This document shows positions 1-6,376 of a DNA stretch of 8,914 bases, in pieces. The notes beneath the pieces are model-generated. The model saw nothing but the letters and a program-made list of their open reading frames with translations, was not told the DNA's origin and made no database searches. Numbering within the stretch: the first letter of the stretch is position 1; each line of letters begins with the position of its first letter. This stretch comes from Bacillota bacterium. Its GTDB lineage: Bacteria > Bacillota > Clostridia > Christensenellales > CAG-138. Location: the NCBI GenBank assembly GCA_023416895.1, contig JAEZGQ010000066.1, forward strand, positions 1 to 8,914, read 5' to 3'. Made by a program: the position numbers and the translations under genes.

Positions 1-165
1 ACCTACGATTTTATCATGCGGGAAATATGGGGGCCTTACGCGAACGAAATCGAGTCGCTGCGCGTAAACATGGCAAACATCCGCCGCAAGCTTGAAAAAA
101 ACCCGGCCGAGCCGCGCTACATTGTAACCGAAGTGGGCGTTGGTTATCGGATGGTGGACGAGTAA
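1..165 (+). CDS. kdpE: KdpE-like response regulator, C-terminal end (partial)
   Basis: Only the last 54 residues are present, read in frame 1 up to the TAA at 163-165; the start lies outside the window. The sequence is the second half of an OmpR/PhoB-type winged-helix DNA-binding domain. It contains a WGPYANE segment, a recognition-helix region LRVNMANIRRKLE, and the closing wing TEVGVGYRM. The WGP motif, the KNPAEPRY linker and the TEVGVGYR ending are typical of KdpE, the regulator that with the KdpD kinase turns on the high-affinity potassium pump KdpFABC. The family (OmpR-type winged helix) is clear. The KdpE name rests on resemblance of this short tail, and no kdp structural gene or kdpD is visible here. 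No strong terminator follows, only a short GCGC-rich palindrome near 176-190. Confidence 0.72.
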   Translation, partial: TYDFIMREIWGPYANEIESLRVNMANIRRKLEKNPAEPRYIVTEVGVGYRMVDE

Positions 166-173
166 GCGGTGCG

Positions 174-202
174 TTGCGCGCTTAGCGCTATTTCTATATA
201 AT
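174..202 (+). promoter_or_regulatory. Probable sigma-A promoter for the two-component operon
   Basis: A perfect -10 hexamer TATAAT lies at 197-202. Exactly 17 bases upstream is TTGCGC at 174-179, which keeps the TTG of the -35 consensus but matches only 3 of 6 positions. Transcription would start near 209, leaving a leader of about 37 nt before the kinase ATG at 246. An 8-bp palindrome TAGCGCTA (183-190) sits in the spacer and could be an operator, or part of a weak hairpin ending the upstream kdpE transcript. The weak -35 suggests an activator may be needed; that is inference. Confidence 0.55.
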
Positions 203-245
203 TAAAAAAGACAATTGCGGCAAACAACGAAGAAAGGCGGGGCAT

Positions 246-1721
246 ATGAGAAAGAAGCGGATCTCTGGAGCGGTCGTTTCCGTATTTTTCATTACGCTTG
301 CGCTGCTCTTTGGCATGTCGGCCTACATCGAGCACGGACGGCGGGCGCGCGAAGACGAGCAGCTTCGCTATGCCGCCAGCACCGTGAGCGCGCAGGTTTA
401 CGAGGTTCTTTCCGTACAGATGGGCAAAACCAAAACGCTAGAGGCCTTTCTCGTGCAGAACAACGGCGGCACGGAGGGCTTTGAGAAGGTAGCGCGGCTG
501 CTTGCGGCCGAGCGCGTCGTGCGCAATGTTCTTTTGGCGCCGGGTGGAGTTGTGTCGGATGTTTATCCGATCAAAGGAAATGAGAGCGTGATTGGCCACA
601 ACCTGACGGGCGCGAATGCCGGCGATAAAGAAGCGCAAACCGCCATAGAGCGCGGCGCGATGATCATGGCGGGGCCTTTCAGCCTCGTGCAGGGCGGCAT
701 GGGTATTGCAGGCAGGCTTCCCGTGTACCTCAACGGGTCGTTCTGGGGGCTGGTTTCCGTTACATTGAACTATCCCGAGCTTTTTGAAGGGTTGAGTTCC
801 GTTGATAACCTGCATGCGCAGGGCTTTGCATGCAGGGTATGGCGCATAAACCCGGACACGGGCGAGGAGCAGACGATCTTGTCAAGCGGCGACGGTATTG
901 TAAGCCGCGGGTTCGAATACGCGTTTCCCCTTTTCAACACGGAGTGGTATGTGAGCGTGTACCCCGAAAAACCTTGGTACACGCACGTGAGCGTTCTTTT
1001 GAGCGCGGTGGTGAGCCTTGCTCTGAGCATTTTTGCCGCCGCTGGTACAGCGGCTTATGCGACCATACGCCGTATGGAGCGCGAAGCGTCCGAAAGCCGC
1101 ATTGCGGCGCTGCAAAAGCAGCTTGAATACGACCGCATCAATATCCTCCTTACGCAGATCAGTTCGCACTTTTTCTACCACACCCTCAACTCCATTCAAG
1201 CGCTTATCGTGTTTGATCCGAATGCCGCCTACCGGATGACGGAGGATTTCTCACGTTTTTTGCGTTTCAAGGTGGATAGTGTCAGCGCAAAGAACGGCCT
1301 TGTGCCGTTTCGCGAGGAGATGCGCTCTGTACGCGCCTATGCGGAAATCAACCGCATCCAGCTCGACGGCAGACTTACCATGGAGTACGACGTGTTCGAT
1401 GCGGATTTTCTCATACCCGTGCTCACCATACAACCCATCGTCGAAAACGCGATCATTCACGGCATCAAGCCCAAGGTCGGCGGCGGTACCGTGCGTGTCG
1501 AGCTTCGCCGCGGCGAGGGCTTTTACGAAGTCCGCGTTCGTGACGACGGCGTAGGCTTTGTGCCGGACAATGAATCCGACGTACAATCGGTCGGTATTTC
1601 CAACATCCGCACGCGCATGAGCCGGTACCCCGGGTGCACCATAGAGATAGAGAGCGAGCCGGATTGCGGAACGAGCGTGCTTCTTCGTTACGCGGATTCA
1701 CTCGGAAAGGAGGACGCATGA
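246..1721 (+). CDS. CHASE-domain sensor histidine kinase, LytS/YesM type
   Basis: A 491-residue membrane sensor kinase. Residues about 7-29 form a first membrane helix. Residues about 45-235 form an extracytoplasmic domain with the marks of CHASE: VLLAPGGVVSDVYP (95-108), GNESVIGHNL (111-120), a GPFSLVQGG stretch (143-151), LPVYLNG (158-164) and FWGLVSV (166-172). A second helix spans about 246-272, followed by a short coiled-coil-like linker. The catalytic half is the His_kinase/LytS class: the phospho-accepting H-box SSHFFYHTLNSI with His308, the N-box QPIVENAIIHG (396-406) that binds ATP, and the G1 box DDGVGF (433-438). The H-box departs from the usual NPHFLFNTLNSI. The ATG at 246 is preceded by AAAGG and GGCGGGG. 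The stop overlaps the regulator start by ATGA, so the pair is co-translated. The protein should autophosphorylate on ligand binding and pass phosphate to the next gene product. The ligand is unknown. Confidence 0.88.
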   Translation: MRKKRISGAVVSVFFITLALLFGMSAYIEHGRRAREDEQLRYAASTVSAQVYEVLSVQMGKTKTLEAFLVQNNGGTEGFEKVARLLAAERVVRNVLLAPGGVVSDVYPIKGNESVIGHNLTGANAGDKEAQTAIERGAMIMAGPFSLVQGGMGIAGRLPVYLNGSFWGLVSVTLNYPELFEGLSSVDNLHAQGFACRVWRINPDTGEEQTILSSGDGIVSRGFEYAFPLFNTEWYVSVYPEKPWYTHVSVLLSAVVSLALSIFAAAGTAAYATIRRMEREASESRIAALQKQLEYDRINILLTQISSHFFYHTLNSIQALIVFDPNAAYRMTEDFSRFLRFKVDSVSAKNGLVPFREEMRSVRAYAEINRIQLDGRLTMEYDVFDADFLIPVLTIQPIVENAIIHGIKPKVGGGTVRVELRRGEGFYEVRVRDDGVGFVPDNESDVQSVGISNIRTRMSRYPGCTIEIESEPDCGTSVLLRYADSLGKEDA

Positions 1722-2518
1722 AGACGATACTGGTTGACGACATGGCGTTGGACATGCAGCTTCTGGAGCTAAAATGCGCGGACTTGCCCGATTTTGAAAT
1801 CGTCGGCAAATTCACCGATCCGGCGGAAGCCGAAGCCTATGCGCAAACCCATGAGGTGGATTTTGCGATGCTCGACATCGACATGCCGGGAATGAACGGC
1901 ATTGAACTTGCCAGGCGGCTTCGTGCGCTTCGGCGGGATATCATCATCGTATTCGTCACCGCGCACCCGCGTTTTGCCGTAGAGGCTTTCCGCATGAAGG
2001 CGGATTATATGGTGTTTAAACCCTTTGACCGCGACGACATACTCGATGTGCTGGAGCGGGTGAAGCTGTTGCAGAACCGCCAGAAAAAGCGTGTGTTCTT
2101 CCATACTTTCGGCAGCTTCGAAATGCTTGTGGATGGCAAACCTGTGCGTTTTGTCTCATCCAGAGCCAAGGAACTTATGGCGCTCCTGGTGTACCACGAA
2201 GGGCGCAGCGTCGGCATCCACGATATCATTGAATGCCTTTACGAGGACAGTGAAAATAAAACTGCCGACAACACGGGTTACCGCAGAACCATCAAAGAGC
2301 TCGCTGATACGCTGCGGGCGTTTGGCGCGGAGGAAATTTTTGTGCGCGAACGCGGGAGCTGCCGTATCCGGCGCGAGTTGGTCTCCTGCGACTATTACGA
2401 TTTTTGGGACGGTAAGCCCGAAACCGTCGCTCGTTTTGACGGGCGTTTTCTAAGCGACTACGCTTGGGCGGAGCCTGCGATTTTTCGCATGTGTGAAAGG
2501 AAGAGAAAGCGCAAATGA
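1718..2518 (+). CDS. Response regulator with SARP-like winged-helix output domain
   Basis: A 266-residue cytoplasmic regulator, partner of the kinase it overlaps. The ATG at 1718 is chosen because AAAGGAGG sits just upstream and because the receiver domain begins at once (MKTILVDD). An in-frame ATG at 1634 would add 28 residues of no domain character. Receiver residues are all present: acidic pair Asp7/Asp8, phospho-acceptor Asp53 in LDIDMPGMNG, Thr81 and Lys101 in the KPF motif. Residues about 126-228 are a winged helix of the Trans_reg_C/SARP kind: FHTFGSFEMLVDGKPV, then SRAKELMALLVYHEGRSV, then CDYYDFWDG. This is the COG3947-like layout (SAPR family), but there is no room for a full BTAD domain; the protein stops soon after YAWAE with a very basic tail (RKRKRK). 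It should bind DNA when phosphorylated. Its targets are unknown; the importer downstream is the nearest candidate. Confidence 0.85.
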   Translation: MKTILVDDMALDMQLLELKCADLPDFEIVGKFTDPAEAEAYAQTHEVDFAMLDIDMPGMNGIELARRLRALRRDIIIVFVTAHPRFAVEAFRMKADYMVFKPFDRDDILDVLERVKLLQNRQKKRVFFHTFGSFEMLVDGKPVRFVSSRAKELMALLVYHEGRSVGIHDIIECLYEDSENKTADNTGYRRTIKELADTLRAFGAEEIFVRERGSCRIRRELVSCDYYDFWDGKPETVARFDGRFLSDYAWAEPAIFRMCERKRKRK

Positions 2519-2636
2519 TCCGCAGGGCTTTTCCGCTCTACAAGGCGAAGCGGGAGCGTAGCTGAACGAAAGTTCCCGCGGCATTGCGAAGAAAGAGTCG
2601 CGGTGGTCGCATTAAAATTTCCAAACATACACCAAT

Positions 2637-2680
2637 GCGCTCCGTACGGTTTTCGTACGGAGCGCTTGTTATAGTTTTAT
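2637..2680 (+). terminator. Rho-independent terminator after the two-component operon
   Basis: A perfect 12-bp stem, GCGCTCCGTACG (2637-2648) pairing with CGTACGGAGCGC (2654-2665), closes on a 5-nt loop GTTTT. The run after it, TTGTTATAGTTTT, is T-rich but not a clean T tract. It separates the two-component genes from the importer operon. The rest of the 239-nt gap holds no gene that I can support: a weak 6-bp hairpin (GCGGGA 2550-2555 with TCCCGC 2574-2579) lies upstream, and a candidate promoter lies downstream. Confidence 0.78.
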
Positions 2681-2696
2681 TTAACATATAACATGC

Positions 2697-2729
2697 GTTT
2701 ATTGTGACACATCATGTAAACCGTAACAT
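2697..2729 (+). promoter_or_regulatory. Candidate promoter and inverted repeats ahead of the importer operon
   Basis: TTGTGA (2702-2707) and TAACAT (2724-2729) are 16 bases apart and each match 4 of 6 consensus positions. Transcription would start near 2736, giving a leader of about 22 nt. An alternative pair is TTGTTA (2666-2671) with TATAAC (2687-2692), only 15 bases apart. An inverted repeat GTTTA-N15-TAAAC (2697-2721) encloses a 9-bp near-palindrome TGTGACACA (2703-2711). This could be an operator, for instance for the neighbouring response regulator. The assignment of the exact hexamers is uncertain. I looked for purine-riboswitch sequence here and found none. Confidence 0.35.
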
Positions 2730-2757
2730 CCTTTGGCTCTGGAAGGGGACGTGATCT

Positions 2758-4266
2758 ATGAACGAAATCCTGCGTATGGAGCACATCAGCAAACAGTTTG
2801 GCGATTTTTATGCGAATAAGGATATCTGCTTCGATGTACGAAAAGGCGAAGTACATTCCCTTCTTGGCGAAAATGGCGCGGGCAAAAGTACGCTGATGAA
2901 TGTGCTTATCGGCCTTTACCAGCCGACGGAAGGCAGTATCTACCTAAATGGCAAAGAAGTGCGCATTGAGTCGCCCGCGCAGGCGGTGCGCCTTGGTATA
3001 GGCATGGTACACCAGCATTTCATGCTGGTTGAGGCCATGACGGTCATGCAAAACATCATACTAGGCGACATGCGTGAAAAGGGCATATTCATCCGCCACG
3101 ATGCGCGAAGGAAAGAAATCCTCGAGCTTTCTTGGCGCTATGGCCTTAACATTGACCTCGAAGCGCGCATTACGGACATTTCAGTCGGCGAGCAGCAGCG
3201 CGTGGAAATCTTGAAGGCGCTTTATCGCGGTGCGGAGATCCTCGTGCTCGACGAGCCCACCGCAGCGCTTACAGACATTGAAGTCGAAGGCCTTTACAAG
3301 GTGATTGAAAAGCTCAAAAGCGAAGGCAAGAGCATCGTTTTCATCAGCCACAAAATGCGAGAGGTGCTGCATGTAAGCGACCGCGTGACCATACTTCGTG
3401 CCGGGAAAACCATCTGCACGCTCAACGCCAACGAAACCGATGGCAAGGAGCTCGCAAACCTCATGATCGGACGCGACTTGATCGAGTGCGATTATGAGAA
3501 GGCCGAATCTGACGGTGAACCTATCATCGAGCTGAAAAAAGTCGACTATAACAAGCAATCCAAGCACAACGGGCTTTCCGAGGTGTCGCTGAGCGTGCGC
3601 CGCGGCGAGATCGTTGGCATTGCGGGCGTAGATGGAAACGGTCAGAGCCAGCTCTCTCAGCTCGTCACAGGCGTGATTGAGGCGGAGGCGGGTGAGGTTC
3701 TGCTCAAAGGTGCAAAGGTAGCGCATTTCACACCGGCAGATTTTATCGCGCGCGGCGTTTCGCACATACCTGAAGACCGCAACCTTATGGGCCTTGTTGG
3801 TAACATGACGGTGCAGGAGAACCTGCTTCTGAAAGCTACGCAAGACTGTGAGTTCTGTACGCTCAACGGCTGGCACTTGAAAAAGAAAGCAATGCGGGCG
3901 CACGCCGACCGCATGCGCGCCAAGTACGACATCCGCTGCCAGTCCATGGAGCAAGAAATCCGTTCCCTCTCGGGCGGTAACCAGCAGAAGGTGATTCTTG
4001 CGCGCGAGCTTGAAGCGACGCCGGATTTGCTCGTTGCGGTTCACCCCACGCGTGGGCTTGACATCGGTGCCACACGCTATGTGCGCGATATGATGATAAG
4101 CGCGCGGGACCAGGGCTGCGCGGTGCTTCTTATCAGCGCTGACTTCGACGAGATCTTGCAGATGTCCGACCGCATTCTCGTGATGTTCGAGGGTAAGATC
4201 ATTGGCGAATATCCCGGCAAAGAGCCGCCCATTCAGGCAATCAGCCTCGCCATGACGGGAAAGTAG
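2758..4266 (+). CDS. BMP-type (nucleoside-class) ABC importer, double ATP-binding subunit
   Basis: A 502-residue cytoplasmic ATPase with two ABC domains in tandem, the arrangement of NupO/YufO and RfuB. First domain: Walker A GENGAGKST (37-45), signature SVGEQQ (142-147), Walker B ILVLDEP (161-167), switch His198. Second domain: the Walker A position reads GVDGNGQSQ (290-298), with Gln in place of the catalytic Lys; signature LSGGNQQ (404-410); and LLVAVHPTRGLD (424-435) in place of a normal Walker B. The altered second domain is usual in this family, so it is not a defect. The ATG at 2758 follows AAGGGG with about 9 nt spacing. It starts the operon; the first permease begins 13 nt after its stop. 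It should power import by the two permeases. The substrate cannot be read from the ATPase; nucleosides or riboflavin are the known choices for relatives. Confidence 0.9.
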   Translation: MNEILRMEHISKQFGDFYANKDICFDVRKGEVHSLLGENGAGKSTLMNVLIGLYQPTEGSIYLNGKEVRIESPAQAVRLGIGMVHQHFMLVEAMTVMQNIILGDMREKGIFIRHDARRKEILELSWRYGLNIDLEARITDISVGEQQRVEILKALYRGAEILVLDEPTAALTDIEVEGLYKVIEKLKSEGKSIVFISHKMREVLHVSDRVTILRAGKTICTLNANETDGKELANLMIGRDLIECDYEKAESDGEPIIELKKVDYNKQSKHNGLSEVSLSVRRGEIVGIAGVDGNGQSQLSQLVTGVIEAEAGEVLLKGAKVAHFTPADFIARGVSHIPEDRNLMGLVGNMTVQENLLLKATQDCEFCTLNGWHLKKKAMRAHADRMRAKYDIRCQSMEQEIRSLSGGNQQKVILARELEATPDLLVAVHPTRGLDIGATRYVRDMMISARDQGCAVLLISADFDEILQMSDRILVMFEGKIIGEYPGKEPPIQAISLAMTGK

Positions 4267-4279
4267 GGAGGGATAAAAG

Positions 4280-5338
4280 ATGCAAAAAACAAAGCTGTTC
4301 AGACTTTTGATTCCGGCCCTGTCCATCCTGATGGCATTTGTGATCGGAATGGTCATCATATTGTGCCTGGGGTCAAACCCCTTTCAGGCGATCGGTTATC
4401 TCGTTAAGGGTGCGTTCGGCTCCACGACAAACCTCGCCAACACCGTTGTGCGGGCAATGCCGCTGATTTTCTGCGGGCTTTGCACATGCTTTGCGTACCG
4501 CTGTGGCGTATTTAACCTTGGCGGAGAGGGTCAGTTCCTTGCCGGTGCAATGGCTGCGATTACTGTTTCGCTGCTCATCCGCGGCGAGGGCTGGTGGGTC
4601 ACGCTCCTCGCGATCGTCGCGGGTACCGTTATGGGAGGACTTTGGGGGCTTTTGCCCGGCCTTCTCAAAATATGGCGCGGCCTCAACGAAATGATCACGA
4701 CCATCATGTTCAACTACGTCGCTACGCTTTTTATGGGCTATCTGTACACCACCGCGCTTCGCGAGGGCAGCGTGCCGCAAACGGCGCCCGTGCCTGAGGC
4801 GACAGTGATCGGCCGCGTATTCCCGGATCTTCGTATCACATGGGGCATCGTTGTTGCACTTGTGCTCGGCGTTGCGCTTTGGTACTTTCTGTTTAACACC
4901 TCCAAGGGCTTCCAACTCCGCGCGGTGGGCTTCAACCAAACCGCCAGCAGCTACAACGGCCTTTCTGTGAAACGCTACATGCTTTCGGCATTCATCATTT
5001 CCGGTGCAATCGCCGGGCTTGGCGGCGCGTGCGACATCCTTGGCACGCAGTTCCGCCTAATCAGCGGTTACGGCAGCGGTTACGGCTTCGACGGCGTAGC
5101 GATTGCGCTCATCGCGCAGCTTCACCCCATCGCGACCGTGATTGTCGCATATTTCTTTGCGGTACTTCGCGTCGGCTCCACCACCATGCAGGTTGGCACG
5201 GGCGTTCCCACAAGCGTAATCGACATCATCCAGGCGCTCGTAATCATTTTCGCCGTGGCCGGTTCGTCGATGCTCTATTTGCCCAAAATTCGCGCGTTTT
5301 TATCGAACCTCTTCGAGAAAAAGGAGGCAGTGTCATAA
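4280..5338 (+). CDS. BMP-type ABC importer, first permease subunit
   Basis: A 352-residue integral membrane protein of the BPD_transp_2 family (YufP/NupP-like). The first hydrophobic helix is at about residues 10-30. The family motif CGVFNLGGEGQFLAG lies at about 75-89, just before the next membrane segments, and many Gly/Ala-rich helices follow, including GAIAGLGGACDILG in the second half. The protein should form one half of the transport channel with the next gene product and dock on the double ATPase from inside. A strong GGGAGGGA site lies just before the ATG. The length fits the family. The stop TAA overlaps the next ATG by one base (TAATG), so translation of the two permeases is coupled, which suits a one-to-one channel. 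Confidence 0.9.
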   Translation: MQKTKLFRLLIPALSILMAFVIGMVIILCLGSNPFQAIGYLVKGAFGSTTNLANTVVRAMPLIFCGLCTCFAYRCGVFNLGGEGQFLAGAMAAITVSLLIRGEGWWVTLLAIVAGTVMGGLWGLLPGLLKIWRGLNEMITTIMFNYVATLFMGYLYTTALREGSVPQTAPVPEATVIGRVFPDLRITWGIVVALVLGVALWYFLFNTSKGFQLRAVGFNQTASSYNGLSVKRYMLSAFIISGAIAGLGGACDILGTQFRLISGYGSGYGFDGVAIALIAQLHPIATVIVAYFFAVLRVGSTTMQVGTGVPTSVIDIIQALVIIFAVAGSSMLYLPKIRAFLSNLFEKKEAVS

Positions 5339-6267
5339 TGGAGTGGAATGCGATTTCGGACCTTATCATTTCCGCCGTGCGTATGGCTACGCCCCTGTTG
5401 TTTGTGGCGCTCGCCGAGCTCTATTCGGAGCGTGCGGGCCTCGTCAACATCGGCCTTGACGGCCTTATGGCCTTCGGCGCACTCTCGGGTTTCCTTGTGT
5501 GCTACTGGACGGGCAACCCGCTGCTGGGCGTGCTATGCGGCGCGCTTGGCGGTATGCTTGTAAACCTTGTATATGCATTTTGTACCGTAACGCTCGCCGG
5601 GCAGCAGATCGTTTTCGGCATGGCCATCAATATTCTGGCACCGGCGCTTGCATCGTTCATCTATCGCATCGTGTTCGGCGTTAGCTCCACGCTTGCGCAG
5701 GCCACGCTCATGAAAACCGTGGCAATCCCCGTGCTCAAGGACATCCCTTTTTTAGGCAAGCTTCTTTTTGACCAAACGCCGATGGTGTATGCGGTTTATC
5801 TGCTCGTTATCGTAACGGCGATTTACTTCAACCGCACAAAGTCCGGCCTCAACTACAAGGCCGTGGGCGAATACCCGAAGGCTGCGGAAACCATGGGCAT
5901 CAACGTAATTAAGCAAAAGTATGTCGCGTGCATCATCTGTGGCTTGTTGGCGGGGATGGGCGGCGCGTATTTGACCACCTGCTACGTCAACACCTATTCG
6001 GACGGCATCGTTGCCGGGCGCGGCTTCATTGCCCTTGCGGCGGTTATCTTCGGCCGCTGGTCGGCCTCTGGTGTGTTGATGGCATGCTTGCTCTTCGGCT
6101 TCTTCGATGCGCTGCAATTGAGGCTCCAGATCGGCACAAACCTGATTCCTTATCAGCTCTTCCAGATGATCCCGTATGTGATGACGCTCATCGCTTTGAC
6201 GCTCTTTGGCAGCAAAATCGCAGGACCCAAGGCCAAAGGTAAGCCGTATTACAGGGAGGAGCGCTGA
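5338..6267 (+). CDS. BMP-type ABC importer, second permease subunit
   Basis: A 309-residue membrane protein, also BPD_transp_2 (YufQ/NupQ-like), partner of the preceding permease. The start at 5338 is set by AAGGAGG at 5321-5327, the TAATG overlap with the upstream stop, and the normal family opening. The reading frame is open upstream to 5029, but that part is an out-of-frame shadow of the first permease and has no membrane character. The family motif ERAGLVNIGLDGLMAFGA lies at about residues 31-48, matching the equivalent motif of the first permease, and hydrophobic helices run to the end (YVMTLIALTLFGSKIAG). This subunit is shorter than its partner, as usual in these pairs. A 109-nt gap follows before the binding-protein gene. 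Confidence 0.9.
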   Translation: MEWNAISDLIISAVRMATPLLFVALAELYSERAGLVNIGLDGLMAFGALSGFLVCYWTGNPLLGVLCGALGGMLVNLVYAFCTVTLAGQQIVFGMAINILAPALASFIYRIVFGVSSTLAQATLMKTVAIPVLKDIPFLGKLLFDQTPMVYAVYLLVIVTAIYFNRTKSGLNYKAVGEYPKAAETMGINVIKQKYVACIICGLLAGMGGAYLTTCYVNTYSDGIVAGRGFIALAAVIFGRWSASGVLMACLLFGFFDALQLRLQIGTNLIPYQLFQMIPYVMTLIALTLFGSKIAGPKAKGKPYYREER

Positions 6268-6327
6268 GGCTGAGCGCTGCGGTTCTATCCAAAACGAAAC
6301 ACCCGAGAACATCCTACAAGGTAATTC

Positions 6328-6341
6328 CGGGCAAACGCCCG
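6328..6341 (+). other. Small hairpin in the permease/binding-protein gap
   Basis: CGGGC (6328-6332) and GCCCG (6337-6341) form a 5-bp stem around the loop AAAC. No T run follows, so it is unlikely to terminate transcription. It lies 35 nt before the binding-protein ATG. Hairpins in such gaps can protect a downstream mRNA fragment and raise the amount of binding protein over the membrane parts; here this is only a possibility. Confidence 0.3.
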
Positions 6342-6376
6342 ATTACAAAACTAAACTTTGGAGGGAAAAGGATACC

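Noticed and set aside
1634..1717. Upstream start for the response regulator
   Set aside because: The extra 28 residues are a shadow of the kinase C-terminus; AAAGGAGG and the receiver domain both place the start at 1718.
2515..2565. 16-residue ORF overlapping the response-regulator stop by ATGA
   Set aside because: It has AAAGGAAG upstream, but about 11 nt away, and the short basic peptide has no features; too short to support without expression or conservation data.
2519..2757. Purine or other riboswitch ahead of the importer
   Set aside because: No conserved purine-riboswitch core sequences are visible, and the predicted leader is only about 22 nt.
3620..4080. Degenerate Walker A and B in the second ABC domain as a sign of gene decay
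   Set aside because: The Lys-to-Gln change and the PTRGLD segment are normal for the second domain in BMP-type importers; the frame is intact.
3181..4359. 392-residue open frame antisense to the ATPase gene
   Set aside because: It mirrors the codon pattern of a clear ABC ATPase, has no domain character, and crosses into the next gene; it is a shadow frame.
5029..5337. In-frame extension of the second permease by 103 residues
   Set aside because: It overlaps the first permease in another frame, is Arg/His-rich without membrane character, and AAGGAGG with a TAATG overlap marks the start at 5338.
6206..6376. In-frame extension of the BMP lipoprotein by 57 residues
   Set aside because: It would bury the lipoprotein signal inside the protein and overlap the second permease; GGAGGG precedes the ATG at 6377.
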